In this document: positions 1 to 14,100 of the stretch, piece after piece | How positions within the stretch are numbered: position 1 is the first letter of the stretch | Layout of the letters: every line of letters begins with the position of its first letter | Source of the DNA: Anodontia alba | Taxonomy: Eukaryota; Mollusca; Bivalvia; Lucinida; Lucinidae | Assembly: GCA_964016985.1 (NCBI GenBank) | Contig: OZ024828.1 | Location: 85,638,308-85,702,307 of the forward strand | DNA length: 64,000 nt | Direction: 5' to 3' | Translations under genes and position numbers: made by a program | The notes under the pieces: model-generated | What the model was told of the DNA's origin: nothing | Seen by the model: only the letters and a program-made list of their open reading frames with translations | Databases searched by the model: none

Positions 1-1400
1 AGTTGTCACTCTTGCATGCGACACACCTAATGGTCCTCCTCTTCAATTCTACCAAATATTATCAAAGTATGTCTAAGGGTATCAAAGTTATGGCCTGCAC
101 AAGATTTCTGCCTGAGGGGAGATAACTACACAATGAATAAAGTGAGAGTTGTCTCTTGCACAGATATGCCTACTGGTCCTCCTCTTCTTCCCTATCAAAT
201 ATTATCAAATTATCTCAAACAGTATGGGAGTTATGGCCTGCACAAGATTTCAGCTTCAGGGGAGATAACTATATAAGGAAGACAGTGAGTTGTCTCTCTT
301 GCACGCAATACACCTGCTGGTCCTCCTATTCATTCCTACCAAACATTACCAAAATATGTCTAAGGGTATCAAAGTTATGGAGCGCACAAGGATGAGTAAA
401 ACTTCTGCTTCAGGGGAGATAACAAAATAAAGTGAGAGTTGTCTCTCTTGCATGTGACACGCCTACTGGTCTCCTCTTCATCCTTACCAAATATTATCAA
501 ATTATCTCAAACAATATGGGAGTTATGGCCTGCACAAGATTTCGGCTTCAGGGGAGATAACTATATTATGAAGACAGTGAGACTTGTCTCTTTTGCACCC
601 GACACACCTATTGGTCCTCCTCTACATTCCTACCAAATATTATTAAAGTTTGTCTAAGGGTATCAAAGTTATGGAACGCAGGGGATTTTGGCTTCAGGGG
701 AGATAACTACAAAATGAAGAAGACAGTGAGTTGTCTCTCTTGCATGTGAAACACCATCTAGTCCTCCTCTTCATCTCTACCAAATATTATCATATTATCT
801 CAAACAGTATGGGAGTTATGGCCTGCAAAAGATTTCGGCTTCAGAAGAGATAACTATATAAGACAGTGAGAGTTGTCTCTCTTGCATGGGACATGCTTCC
901 TCTTCATTTCTACCAAACATTATCAAAATATGTCTAAGAGTATCAGTTTTGGAGCACAAAAGATTTTGGCTTCAGGGGAGGTAACTACATAATGAAGAAA
1001 GTGAGAGTTGTTTCTCTTGCATGTGACATACCTACTGGTCCTCCTCTTCATTTCTACAGAACATTATCAAAATATGTCTTAGGGTATCAAAGTTATAGAG
1101 TGCACAAGATTTTGGCTTCAGGGGAGGTAACTACATAACGAAGAAGAAACATGCCAACTGGTCCTCTTAATCTCTACCAAATATTATCATATTATCTCAA
1201 ACAGTATGGGAGTTATGGCCTGCACAAGATTTTGGCTTCAGGGGAGATAACTACATAACAAAGAAGAAACATGCCAACTGGTCCTCTTAATCTCTACCAA
1301 ATATTATCATATTATCTCAAACAATATGGGAGTTATGGCCTGCACAAGATTTTGGCTTCAAGGGAGACAACTACATAACGAAGAAAGTGAGAGTTGTCTA
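1..1400. repeat. Tandem array, ~145-bp units in alternating types
   Basis: About ten units, each with a GAGTTGTCTCTCTTGCA-like start, a TGGTCCTCCTCTTCAT block and a GGCTTCAGGGGAGATAACTA end. Two variants alternate: one with TTATCTCAAACAGTATGGG, the other with TATGTCTAAGGGTATC. The last two units (about 1138-1377) are ~120 bp and nearly identical. ORFs here are repeat artefacts. The array continues off the left edge. Confidence 0.9.
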
Positions 1401-1828
1401 CAAAAAAATAAGTTTACAGTGGGTGAAATTTTATCAAAGGATATTATAAACCACAACAGATTATTTTAAACTTTGTTTATTCATTTTAAAATGCATGTAC
1501 AGTATTTTATATGCAACAAATAAACATGTACACTAAATGGAAAACAATAACTGGTTAAAACAGATATGCTTCTTCATCCAGTGACAGCTTGCAATTTCAT
1601 CAATAAAGGTAAGAAATTTTTTGACACTTTGTCAGCCTCATGGAAATTGCCAAACCTCCAAACAAAGGTCACCTGTGAATAAAGGCCAAAATTGTCCTTT
1701 CCCACAGCTGGCCTTTGTTCACAGGTTTGACTGTATGTATGTTCTTATCGAGAAATAAGATTCTAGAATTATCACCACATACACATCCTTACACAAGAAG
1801 TTATCTGATATAAATCATGCATAGGTCT
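1401..1828. other. Intron sequence, nothing recognised
   Basis: AT-rich sequence of the lipase gene's region past exon 4. A CACCTGTGAATAAAGGCC / GGCCTTTGTTCACAGG pair near 1668-1725 suggests an old short inverted-repeat element; nothing else is recognisable. Confidence 0.4.
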
Positions 1829-2010
1829 AGCTAAGAGTGGGTATCGGGTAAATATTTTATCTTATTATTTCTTCACAAAAACACATGTTGTGGGTACTCA
1901 TTAGAAGCGCCAAAGCGCTTCTAATGAGTACCACAACATATGTTTTTGTGAAGAAATAAGAAAAATATCAATACTTTTGGATTGAAAAAAGAATCTTATC
2001 AAGAGCTATG
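1829..2010. mobile_element. Palindrome-core MITE (family C), copy 1
   Basis: A near-perfect palindrome (1870-1962) with the arm containing GTACTCATTAGAAGCGC is flanked by short terminal repeats resembling CTAGCTAAGAG and CTTATCAAGAGCTATG. It ends only about 20 bp from the splice donor of lipase exon 4. Confidence 0.75.
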
Positions 2011-2029
2011 AAATGTAAAGAAGACTTAC

Positions 2030-2137
2030 CACAAAACCAGGAGGCAGATTGTCCAGTGTTATAAGTGGTCCTTCTAAGATTAGTCCCTTAAAGAGGCCAG
2101 CACGTTGGTTCATTGCAAGTATAGATACTGTTCCACC
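2030..2137 (-). CDS. MGLL: MGLL-like exon 4 (last one in window)
   Basis: The exon lies between acceptor TTCCTTACAG (ending at 2138) and donor GTAAGT (starting at 2029). It is 108 nt, in phase 0 at both ends, encoding residues 121-156. It starts with GGTVSILAMNQ and continues to GLILEGPLITL, matching the helix and strand after the nucleophile in monoglyceride lipases. It is too short to show as a long ORF and was found by reading through the previous exon's phase. No further exon is visible in 1-2029. Confidence 0.87.
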
Positions 2138-5100
2138 CTGTAAGGAAGATTAAAGGTTACCATGATAACCTAATGAGCCATGCCATGGGAAAAGGTTTTT
2201 CAAGACATATTTGAACAGTACAGATCCAGGCCAGCCAGTGAATGCATATATACAGTCTAATCGGGGCCTTTGGTCTATATTGGTATGTTTTACAGTACCC
2301 ACTAATACTTACAGTAAATGTCTAAAATTTCGAACACTTTATTACATATCTTTTTGGCTTCAATTTTGCTTTTTATGCAGTTCTTTCTTAAAATACTTGG
2401 TGGAATTGCAAACAGTGTAGACCCTGATCAGACTGCTCCTTCAGGAGCAGTCTGATCTGTGTCTACACTGTTTGCAGATGCATTTCTCGAAAGATAATAA
2501 ATTCAAGTCTCGGTGTTATTTTTTTCTTAGGAATTTTAACCCTTGCTATGCTGAATGAATTAAGATACCACGCCCCCTTTTTAACTGTCAGCCAATGAGA
2601 TTGCTTGAGCTAGGTTTCTGATACAAATTCACATACTAATGCCATTTTGTCAGAACTTTTGATGTACAAAATTTTAGGACATTTACCATACTGTATGCAG
2701 GTTTTGGTTAGGCCATGTGGCTTTCCTGTGCATTATTTGTGAGAAAAGATGATGATGATGCGTTGATGTTTTACATCCTTTTTATCATTACTTAAGTCAT
2801 ACTGAAATAACAAAGGGGTGACAATGAAAGGCTCTGTGCAATGCAGCATCACAGTCATGAGCTTAATTCTACCTCCAGTAGGATTCAAACCCGGGATCTT
2901 GTGATCCAAAGACAGTAGCACTAATCACTCAATCATGTAGACACTTCTCGCAAGGACAGATAATAAATTCAAGTCTCAAGTGTTATTTTTTTCTTAGGAA
3001 TTTTAACTCTTGCCATGCTGAATAAATTAAGATACCACATTCCCTTTTAATTGTTAGCCAATCAGATTGCTTGAGCTAAGTTTTTTATACAAATTCACAC
3101 TAAATGACAAACATTGCAGATCCAGATCAGTATGCTTCCACAGAAGCCAAATGATCTGCATCTACTCTGTTTGCAAAGGCAGGGCATATCCAGGTTCAGC
3201 AGGACCAAGGTAAAGAACATTTACTGATACGATAAAAACCTTTTCCTTAAAAATATGTACTTTCATTTCATTCAAAATGTTTCAAAAGAAATCTTAAAGC
3301 ATTATTCTAATGCACTTGCATATCGTCCCCTGAGCGCAATACTATGCTAACTCAGTTTTGACAAACTTTACAGGAGAAGGAAAAAACTGTACCATTATAG
3401 TTTGATATGGAGAACCACAGCAATATTCAAGTAGCTTATAGCTTCTGGATAAATACAGAAACTATATGAAGAATTTTAGTAAACATTTTATTGATGAAAG
3501 AAAAATTTGAAAAAATAACCACTTACAACAATATTGCGCTGAAATTACTGAGCGCAATACTATTGTAACTTGACTTATCATAGTGTTGCGCTAACCCATA
3601 TGACAATATATTAAACATCAGTGTGAGTGCAATACTATTGTAACTCAAGTTACCATAGTATTGCACTAAGCTACATGTGCATTTTACATAATGTATTGAG
3701 TGCAAAACTATGGCAACTTGTTTATAATGCAGATACAACTGTTGAACATGAAACAGAATAATGTATAAAGAAATGAACAAAGTCTAAGAAAGGCGTTAAT
3801 TTACAGAATATAAGTTATTAGAATATCCCCAACACTGCATAAGAGAAAAACCTTAATGCCAGTGGCTGGTTGTCAGTGTCATCTAATTAAAGCAACACTA
3901 CAAAGGGGCTTAAAATAGATGGGTCAACATTTTAAAATGATAATCTTTTTTAATCTGGTCCACGTATTTCAAACGACAACTGGGACTGACAAGTATGGTA
4001 CTGGGTCTAATAAGTTGGGAAAAATTCTTAAAAGAAGAGTACCAGAAAATATTTTTAATGAAAAAAGTATCCAATTTTACTCAACTTAACTCCTACACAC
4101 ACTTTGTTTGCATTTTAATATGATATAAAAATGCCACTGAAAAAGTATACTGTATCAAAAATGCCTTACCACACACTTTGTTTGCCTGTATGAATGAATA
4201 CCATAAATGTTTGTGTATATACAGTAGGAGAAACAGTAGCAGAGAAATATCAAGTACATGTGATTAAAATTGCTTCATTTCTAAGAACAAAAACAACTTG
4301 AATCTTTGGAAGTCTTCTGTAACAGCTAGATTGTTTAAAAATGCTATAAAAAGACAGCTTCATATGTACAACAGATGCAATCTTTCCAATAGCTATATTT
4401 TTTTGCCCCAATAGATTCTGTACATTTACAGGGTAAAAATCCAGTAAATTCACCAAAAACATGTATCAGTAAATCTACCAGTTTGAGTTCCACAACATTC
4501 TCGATGTATGCACAAACAGACAGTTTGAACACTAAATGCCCCTAGCATTATGCTGAAGGATGGGACATAGGATCTATATATAACTCTGTCTGTCTTTGAA
4601 TGTAATAACCAAGGTGGAAGAAAATCCTTCAGTAAGCCATGATTTTCCTGATAGGGAATTTACAAAGTGCTAAGTCTACTTGCATAAGGAGGTTTAGAAG
4701 ATTAATTTTAAAGGGTACTAGAATTAACTAGAAAATGTGTCCAAAGTACACAGTTGCCCCCATCTTTGGTACCTCCATAAAACTGTGCAACGGATGGCAG
4801 TATGAATCAGTTAAATCCTCATACCAAATTTCAAGTTCCTACAATAATAGAAACGCTCAAATCTACCACTTTCAATAATCTTAACCTTGCAAAAGAAACC
4901 TAAGTCTGAAGTCAGTTGTCTTGAATTATGGGTCATTGTGACCTGATTCTTGTATATTCCTGTTGTACTCATAGATATAAATCCTCATACCAAGTTTCAA
5001 TTGCTACTATCATAGAAACACCGAGATCTACCTCTTACAAAAATCTTAATCTGAGTCTAAAAGGATATATGTACAGACGGACTGATGGAATAACATACAC

Positions 5101-8100
5101 ATATACACACAACCTGAACACTATAAGCCCCTGGCATCATACCTATGGTGGGAGTATAACAATATAAGTGAAGATATGAAGATACCCATGAAAAGCTAAA
5201 ATCATGAAGTACAGCCTCCCCCGGGCACCAAAATAAGGAGAGATGAGGAAGAAACAATACAAATTGCCACATATAAAACCACAGATGCACAAAGAAGAAC
5301 TGCAACAGAGACCCCACCCCCTCTTCTCCCTCAACATCCCCTGGAATTGTCAGTAGAAAAATTACTGGGGGCATAATAAACCAGTTTTATTTGAATGATA
5401 CCTCACCTTCAATTCTGATGCAGCTACAAATTACATTGTAACAATTATGTTCAGCCCATAAAGGCATAAAGGGGTCCTCTACCTCATCACAGTGAAACAC
5501 ACATGTATACTCACAAACACTGATGAAACAAAGAAAGGGACTCAATGATGATCTGAAGCCAGAACACAAGAAAACCACAAACAGGACTCCTTAAGAAACT
5601 GAAATCCAAAATTTTAAAAACTGAATATTCAGAGAAATTTATCATTTAAATTCTTTCAAATCGTATAAAATTTCTTAATAGAGTGATACATGTATATCTT
5701 TTTTTTATTTGAAACAATGTTTGGAAATAATGGTATAACATTATAATTTGGGTAGGTAACAGGTCTAAGGAAACTAAGAGTAGATGTAATTTTTATGTTT
5801 TATTTCCGAGAACTGCTCCATATAAAAATGGCTAATTGCTGCATTGGTGAAAGCAAAATCTTAGGCAAACCTGTGCTTTCTTAAAGTCTGTGCACACATA
5901 TAAAATACCATAATTATGTAGGCACAAGAAACCAGAAACAAACCTACATGTATAGCATTTTGTTGTCTGAGCTATTTAAGGCCTATGCTTGATATATTTA
6001 GAGGTGGTGTATTGATTCTATGTATGTTGATGCATTTAGAGGTGGTGTATTGATTCTATGTATATTGTGGCTGATTCACCAGGTATGGGTTATCAGTCAT
6101 ACTGAACAGTATGATTCAGAGTATGGGTTATGCTCTAGATTTATAAAGAACTGTGAAGAAGCTTTATCTCTGTTCAGATCAACGTCAAGATTTTTTAGTT
6201 GCTTTAAGGTTTCTTTGAAATAAAAAAAGTTATGCAGGCTCTTCTCTTTTACTTGATTAGGATGACTGGGGCTAGCCAGCTTTACAGTGCTTGCCCAATG
6301 AGGAGTATATACTTATGTTTTTACTGGCAGATTCAGTGCTTGGGATAACTAATAATTTAGTGTTATTTTCTACCAGCTTCCATAAAAAGCATACATCTGT
6401 ATTGTGAATACTCATTTAGACAGTTCTGTCCAGTACCCACAGCTTGCTTCTATAAGCAGACGGTTCTAACTGGCAGTTCTACCAAGAACCCCCATCATTT
6501 TTTTGTTTTTATGACAAAGTGCATTTAATGCACACCAACAACGTAAGTTTCTTTACAGAAAAAAGAAACAAATATCCCTCAAATTATCTAGAACTATGGC
6601 TACTCTCTTTATTCCTTAATGCATAGTAAATTAGTAAACTACTCTACTGTATAATTTAGGCCAGTCCTTTATCAGTATTAGGGAAGCCTCTGTGGTGTAG
6701 TGGTAAAGTTCCTTGCCTTGTAAACCAGGAATTATGAATTAATTCCCACTACGCAGCCTTCTTTATTCTTTTGGCTGGGACTTTAAACAAAGGTCATTCC
6801 ATGTAACCGAGTTGTTGGTGTGATGTAAAACAAGTATTAGTAATGGGGTTGTCTGGCATCATAATGTTCATTGTTTTTTTCAGAAGCGCATTTATTTTAT
6901 GTAAACAGTGTATGCCATGTTAAATGCCATGCTTGCTAAGTCTTATCACTATTTGTCAAAGTTTGTTTATGTACAAAATAATAGCTTCTTGGACTAAGGC
7001 ATAGTGGGATAAAATACTTGCCCAGCTAGGTTACACCAGAAATAGTCAGTGTCAGCATTGTACACTGAGTCAACAGACATGAATCTTAAAATACAAATCA
7101 AACCTGCATGCAACCTCTTCAGTATTAAAAGGAATAAGTTACATGAAGCAAGTTCTATTTTTTTACGTCCAGTTTTATGACCCTAACAAGATTATTTCAC
7201 TTATTTTGAGTCAATCCAAGCTATAAAGTGGAGGAAGCTAGAGTACCTGGAGGAAAAAAACACCTGGGCACCTGCAAGCTAAAATGTCCTTAAGAATGTA
7301 TCATTTATGTGCAAAAATATTCTTTTTAGTGGGAACCCAGCTTATATACAACATTCACTATAATGTGTGTTGGGGAGTGTGTGGGTGTAGGTGTTAAAAC
7401 AATATGGATGCAATGTTTATACAATTTAAAAATAATTATGTTTGAGTTATAACAATTCATGTATCTGATATAAATGTTCTGCAAAGAATAAGTTTGATGG
7501 CTCAGATTCATTACATTACAGATTGAACAGACTTTTCAATGTTACTTAATATGACTTCAGAGTTTTTAAAACACAAAAAGTAATTATAATTAATATCATG
7601 ATCTGTAGAAAACCTTGTTGCATTGTATAGTTGTATCAAGTAACCTATTTGAAAAACCAGTCACAAACACTATTATTGATATTGATGCTTTACTTCAAGT
7701 ATTTCCAGTTTATTGAATAAAATTATGTTCCAAATAAAAATCTGAAAGGTTGCCTTTCGAAACAAAGAACACAAAAAAGAATGAAAATCGGAGTCTCTTC
7801 ATAAGCAGCAAGGTAGTTTGCAAGGCTTCATAAGCATCCTAGCTCTGGCTTAAGCATTTTTCGATTTTCAAAGCAACCAGAATGGGCTCAGTAATCCAAA
7901 AGGAAATAAAAATAAAATCTGCACTATGATGAAGCACAGGAAGACCTGTTACAAATGCCAAACAGCATTTAACACCAGCTGCCGTAAAGTAAAATAATAA
8001 TCTAAAAGGTTGCCTTTGGAAACCAAGAGTGCAAAAAAAAATTTGGAGATGCAGTTTTATTAAGTCTCTTCATATGCATATCCAAAATTCTGGATGTTTT

Positions 8101-11100
8101 CGTGCAAGCTTATTTGTTTCTTTGTGTTGAGGTTTTATGGCCCAGTCAACCCAATGAAGTCATGTCGAGCACAGTTAGTTTACCTAACCACACATTTACT
8201 GAGCAGGCTTAGTCCTCTAAGCCATTAACTAGTATTGTGCACATTCTTTCCCCAGAAAATGACAATTGCCCTTCTTGAATCAGCAGAAGGGAGATAATGG
8301 TCGTAGAAAGTATTTTATGATCAATCTCTAGGAAAGAATGTTCCCTGTGCTGACCTGATGGGGGTGGAACCAACAACCTTCTGATACCAGTATTAAGAAT
8401 AACAATGCAGTTAGCTTGATCATATTTAACCTGAGTAATTGAACAGAAAGGCTGGTCAGCGCAATCAGTATAGCTCCAAATAGGAATGTGACATCTTAGC
8501 AAGACACTTTGCCACTCATCCAGCCATTTTCAGACATATAAATTACTAAAGAAATAGACTAGATCAAACTTTAGAGCAAGTATGGATAGGAGTTGAGGTA
8601 TTGAAATATTTAGGGTAAATACAGTATGAACTATTACTGTAATATTGAGATATCTTGATGACAAAGTGTGACAAATGGATGGACAAACTAACAGATGAAT
8701 GGACAACCAAAAGCAATATGCACAGCCAAGTTCTTCGAAGGTGAGGGCATTAATACAGAAAATTATCATGGTTTCGAACTCAATTCACTTATAGCAACTT
8801 GTTATAATTTAAGTTAGCATAGTTTTGCACTAGGTTTATTTACACTAGAAGTCTAAGCTTGGTGAGTGCAATACTGTTGTAACTTTAGTTATCATAGTTT
8901 TGCACTCAGTTCATTTACACTCAGTAAGGTAAGTTAGGTGAGTGCAATACTATGATAACTTGAGTTACAATAGTATTGCGCTCGGCTATAAAAGTGACAA
9001 AAAATTTTATAATCAAATATCTCAAAAAATATTTAGCCATTTGCACTATCATTTTATGTGTAGATGTATGAATGGTTAATGACAATTTTTAGCCAAAAAA
9101 ACATTTTTTGACAAAAATTGAGTTACAATAGTATTGCGCTCAGGGGACGATATGTAACGCAACATCTGATTGGATAACATCAAAAATTTGTGACGGTATA
9201 TTCTACGATATATTGTCAGAAATCAAATGTTACGTGATGACGTCACTTCTCATTGGCTGGCATTTGATTTTACGCAGCTCACAGCACTTGTCGCTTTGTG
9301 CAAATAGTACATTTTTTCAACAGCATTAGAATGGGGATAACTGCATTCAAATTTGTCATTTGGGGAGGTAAATTGGCGGTTTTACAGTCGCAAATTATGC
9401 TTTACAGCTCCGCTGGCTGTAAAACAAAATTTCTGAACGTAAAACTGCCGATTTACCTCTCCAAATGACAAATTTGAATGCAGTTATCCCCTAATTTATA
9501 CTAAAAAATTACTAATTTATCAACTGTTTTTTATTCAGCATGCTAAAGGTTGAACTATACCATACTTGCCCTGGGCAAGTATTTGTACAGACAGACCTGA
9601 ACAAACAGAGTAGACCCAGATCAGATGCCACAAAATGCAGCATCTAATCAGTGTCTCACTGTTTGCCATTCATCCAGGAGTATTTTAGACATGTTAATAA
9701 GTAGTCAGATAGACATGTATTAGTTTCAGGACAAGTATGGTAAGGAGTTAAGGTGTCAGAATAATTACTGTGCTTTCGACATATTTTGGAAAGATGTTTT
9801 TCGCTCAGCATTTTATTCTAAATGAAAACATTGATTTCTGATTGACAATATCTTATCAGGAACCATTTGTCTTTTCTGTCTCTCTGCTTTCTTTTCAAAT
9901 ATTAACCATAAATTAATTTTATGGCCAATAAAAGCACCGCAAGCATAATACCCCGCCATAGCAATTATTTGTTTATGTATTAAAGTTATCGTTGCGAAAA
10001 TGTCTGGAAAGAAAATGACGGAGGGACAGATAACAATCCTAAACCAGATCTTGATAATATCAATGGATAGATAACAATCCTAAATCAGATCTTGATAATA
10101 TCAATGCATATAGCAAGTTTGGTTAAAAAAGCCTTGTTATTTACTCAAGTTATCATCCAGAAATGAAAATATGGGCGTGTCTCGGGCAAATAACTCCGTT
10201 AAAAATTGACGAAATTTGCCCATTAGCAATTCCAAACCGGATCTCCTTAATGTCAATACATACAGCAAGTTTGGTGAAAATCCCTTGTTATTTACTCATG
10301 TTATCATCCGGAAACGAAAATAAGGGCCGTGTCTCGTGCAGATAACTCCGTAAAAATTCAACGAAATTTGCCCATTAGCAATCCCAAACCAGATCTCTTT
10401 AATGTCAATGCATATAGCAAGTTTGGTGAAAATCCCTTGTTATTTACTCAAGCTATAGTCCGGAAACGAAAATATGGGCGTGTGTAGGGCAGATAACTCT
10501 GTCAAAAATTGACGAAATTTGCCCATTAGCAATCCCAAACCAGATCTCCACAATATCAATGCACATACCAAGTTTGGTGAAAATCCATTGATGTTTACTC
10601 GAAGTTATCATCCGGAAACGAAAAACGGACGGACTGAAGGCAGACGGACGGACGGACACACGGACGACCAACATGAAACCATAATACCCCGCCACTATTG
10701 TGTGGCGGGGTATAAAAATGGGTCTGACCTATGCAATTTCTGTACTAAACTGGATTTTTTAAAAAATTTTATCAAGAGACTCTACATGGCTTTCCTAGAC
10801 CTGGAGAAGGCGTTTGATCGAGTACCTCGGAAGGTCATCTGGTGGGCGCTGAGAAAACTTGGTGTGGAGGAGTGGATTGTGTGACTGGTGCAGGGGATGT
10901 CTGCAAATGCGCGGAGCCATGTCCGTGTTGTTGAGGAGTACAGTGAATAGTTTGAAGTGAAGGTTGGTGTTCACCAAGGATCAGTACTCAGCCCAGTGCT
11001 CTTCATCATTGTGCTTGAAGCCTTATCACGAGAGTTCCGCTCTGGGGTCCCCTGGGGAGACCTCTATGCTGATGACCTTATCATCGCTGAATCGCTTGAG

Positions 11101-14100
11101 GAATGTGTCAGGTGGCTCTTGACATGGAAAGAAGCAATGGAGAAGAAAGGACTGAGAGTAAATGCAGGAAAGACAAAGATTATGATCTGCGGTACAGGAC
11201 TAGACCTCCTGCAGAGTTCAGGCGAGTTTCCATGCGCCGTCTGATCTTCTGCAATGGCTGCAAGCAATGGGTGCACAAGAAATGCAGTGGGCTCAAGCCC
11301 TTGAAAAAAGACCCTGACAGATGTACACAGTGCCAGGGAACTGCACGCCCCTTGGATGGCAGACCACAGAAGGAAGTCCAGGTCGGACCTGACAAGCTTG
11401 AGGTGGTAGCTTCCTTTTGCTACTTAGGAGACATGCTCTCAGCAGCAGTTGGCTGTGAACTTTTAACCACAACACGTGTGAAAACCGCCTGGAAGAAGTT
11501 CAAGGATCTGCTACCAGTTCTCTCTTCATGCCACCTCTCTTTCAAAACACATGGCCATGTGTACAGCTCTTGTGTGCAGAGCGCAATGCTCCATGCCAGC
11601 GAGACTTGGCCATTGACAAAGCCAAACCTCCAGCGTCTGCAGCGAAATGACAGGGCAATGATCAGACAGATCTGCAATGTCAGACCGCAAGACATTGTCA
11701 CCACCAGGTCCAATGAGCTTTGTTTGTTTGTGTTGAGGTTTTACGGCCCAGTCAACCCAATGGGGTCATGTCGAGCGCGGTCAGTTTACCTAGCCACACG
11801 TTTACTGGGCAGGCTTAGTCCTCTAAGCGGTTAACCAGTATTGTGCACATTCTTTCGCCAGAAACTGACAACTGCCCTTCTTGAATCAGCGGAAGGGAGA
11901 GAATGACCGTAGAAAATATTTCATGATCAATCTCCACGAAAGAATGTTGCCGACCTCGGCGGGGGTTGAACCCGCGACTTCCTGGTCTCCAGTCAGACGG
12001 CACATCCAACTGAGCCACCGAGGCCGGCTGGTCCAATGAGCTACTTGTGCGGCTTGGCATTGAGGATCTGGACCTCATTCTGAAGGAGAAAAGACTCTGA
12101 TGGTATGGACATGTGGAACACTCCAATGGTGCAGTCAAGACAGCCTTTGACATACAGGTTGATGGAAAGCGTGGGCCTGGGAGGTAAATTGGCGGTTTTA
12201 CGGTTGCAAATTACGCTCTGTTCTTATCATTATACTGCCAAGGCTCTTAACCCTTAAAGCGCTAAGCAAAACTGTACCAGACAATATTCTCTTTTTCTTT
12301 TTTTTTTTTACTAAATTATATTTCCTAGAGAACAAGTTGGCATTTCATGTGAATCATCTGTTAGGCAGACAATTCATATAAAATATCAAGCCTTGTATAC
12401 TCTTAAAAATACAAAAAAAAAAAACAAAATAAAAAAATAAAAATGCCATCTGCTGCAGTTTTAATTCGCATAAGGAAATAAGGAGGTCCAAGTGTACACA
12501 TGAGCACTAAGGTGCATGCAAACATCCACAGTTCCTATGCGCTGAGGTTAAATGTTAAATGACAACTCACTGCATAGCTTCAGATGTGTTGTTTTTTTTT
12601 CCACCAAAAAAAAATGTTGATTTTTTTTCTTCTTATTTCTCAATGAAAATGTATGTTGTGGGTACTCATTAGAATGCCTTGTCGATATTTTTTCTTTTTA
12701 TGGAGAAAGAAGAAAAATATGTTCTCTCATATCCCCTCTTATCTGGAGCTATGCAATTGTTCCTCTTGATTCAAATAAATGACTTTAGCAGTTTCAGTTT
12801 GTCATTTACAGATATCATACCTTAAAATTAGCAGTACAGCTGCACTTAATCAAAACAACATTTGTGCTTATATTAATTGAAATTAATCACTTTGTGGATA
12901 GTGGAAATGTCTTTTTCCCACTTTCACATATGTATATGGGACTTTTCCATTGCCATGTCAACCAATCAAATCACTTGGTCAGCACAGAAATTCATTTAGC
13001 CACATCACATGAACAAGCTTATAATTTCTGACCCTCTGTTTCCCCCTTTTTTACTATGTAATGTGATGAGGGTTTAGGGGTGAATGTGGTGGTGTATACC
13101 TGAATTCTGAATAAAAGAAATATTTCTTCTTATATTACCTTATGTTTTATAGGTAACTTTTCCAGGATTTCTAGCCTGGCCCCATGGCTATGAGATTTAG
13201 TTAAAATCTGACAAAGGTAAAGTACTCCTCCTTAACTAATTTTCTACACATATCATCTCCCTTGCCCATCAGAAATTCAAAACTGATCAGCCAAATCAGA
13301 GAGAAAGAAATTCTAGAAGAAAGGATTTTTTAAAATATAAATCATTTTTACGCTGATTCAAATATCAGTTAAACGGTAGTCACACTTCAGGACTCCCATT
13401 AACTCCAAATATGGAATCCCGGACTCATTTTTTGGAAGCTGAGACTCCTATCCTCATGAAAAACCTGTTTTTTTTTGTTTTGTTCTTATTTATTAAACCA
13501 ACCAGTGAAAGTGGCACATTAGAGAGGTTTAAAAGTTGAAAGATTGAACTTTAAAAAGCTGACTATAAATAAAACCAAACAACATTTAAAAAAAATCTTA
13601 TTTTTATTTACGCAGAAAATAAGTCTGACATCTGGACAATCCCATGCAAAACATGTTTTCAGGCATATGCATCCGTGCAGTTTGATCAATGTGCTTTAAG
13701 GTCTAAGAGTCATCTCATCTGGATCTACAACATTTACAAAAGTTTATGCTTTGGTGTACGAAGCTAAAAGCACTATTTTTGGAGAGAAATTTTACCATGG
13801 AATGACCAAGAAGAAACATTGGAATGTCGGGGAATTCCTTCTTCATCTTTTCAGCATGCAGGAAACAGTCATCCACATACTCCTGAAAGTCATCCACATG
13901 AACTCTGCTACCCTCGCTCTGTCCATGACCAACTGAAATTCACTCACAAAATGAGAAAAAAAATAGCTTATGGTCATAGCTCCAGACAAGGCACTTTTTT
14001 TTTTTCATCAGAAAAGTAGGGACATTTTTCTTATTTTCCCCTCAAAAATGTATGTTGTGGTACTTATTAAAAGCGCTTTGACGGGGCACTTCCTATGAGT

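Noticed and set aside
1..1400. CRISPR-like regular repeats
   Set aside because: Units are ~145 bp, contiguous and without spacers; it is a eukaryotic tandem array.
5057..5374. 105-residue minus-strand ORF
   Set aside because: Overlaps the end of a tandem-unit repeat and has no recognisable domain.
10519..10884. 121-residue ORF
   Set aside because: The first half is family D repeat and the second half the RT remnant; not one gene.
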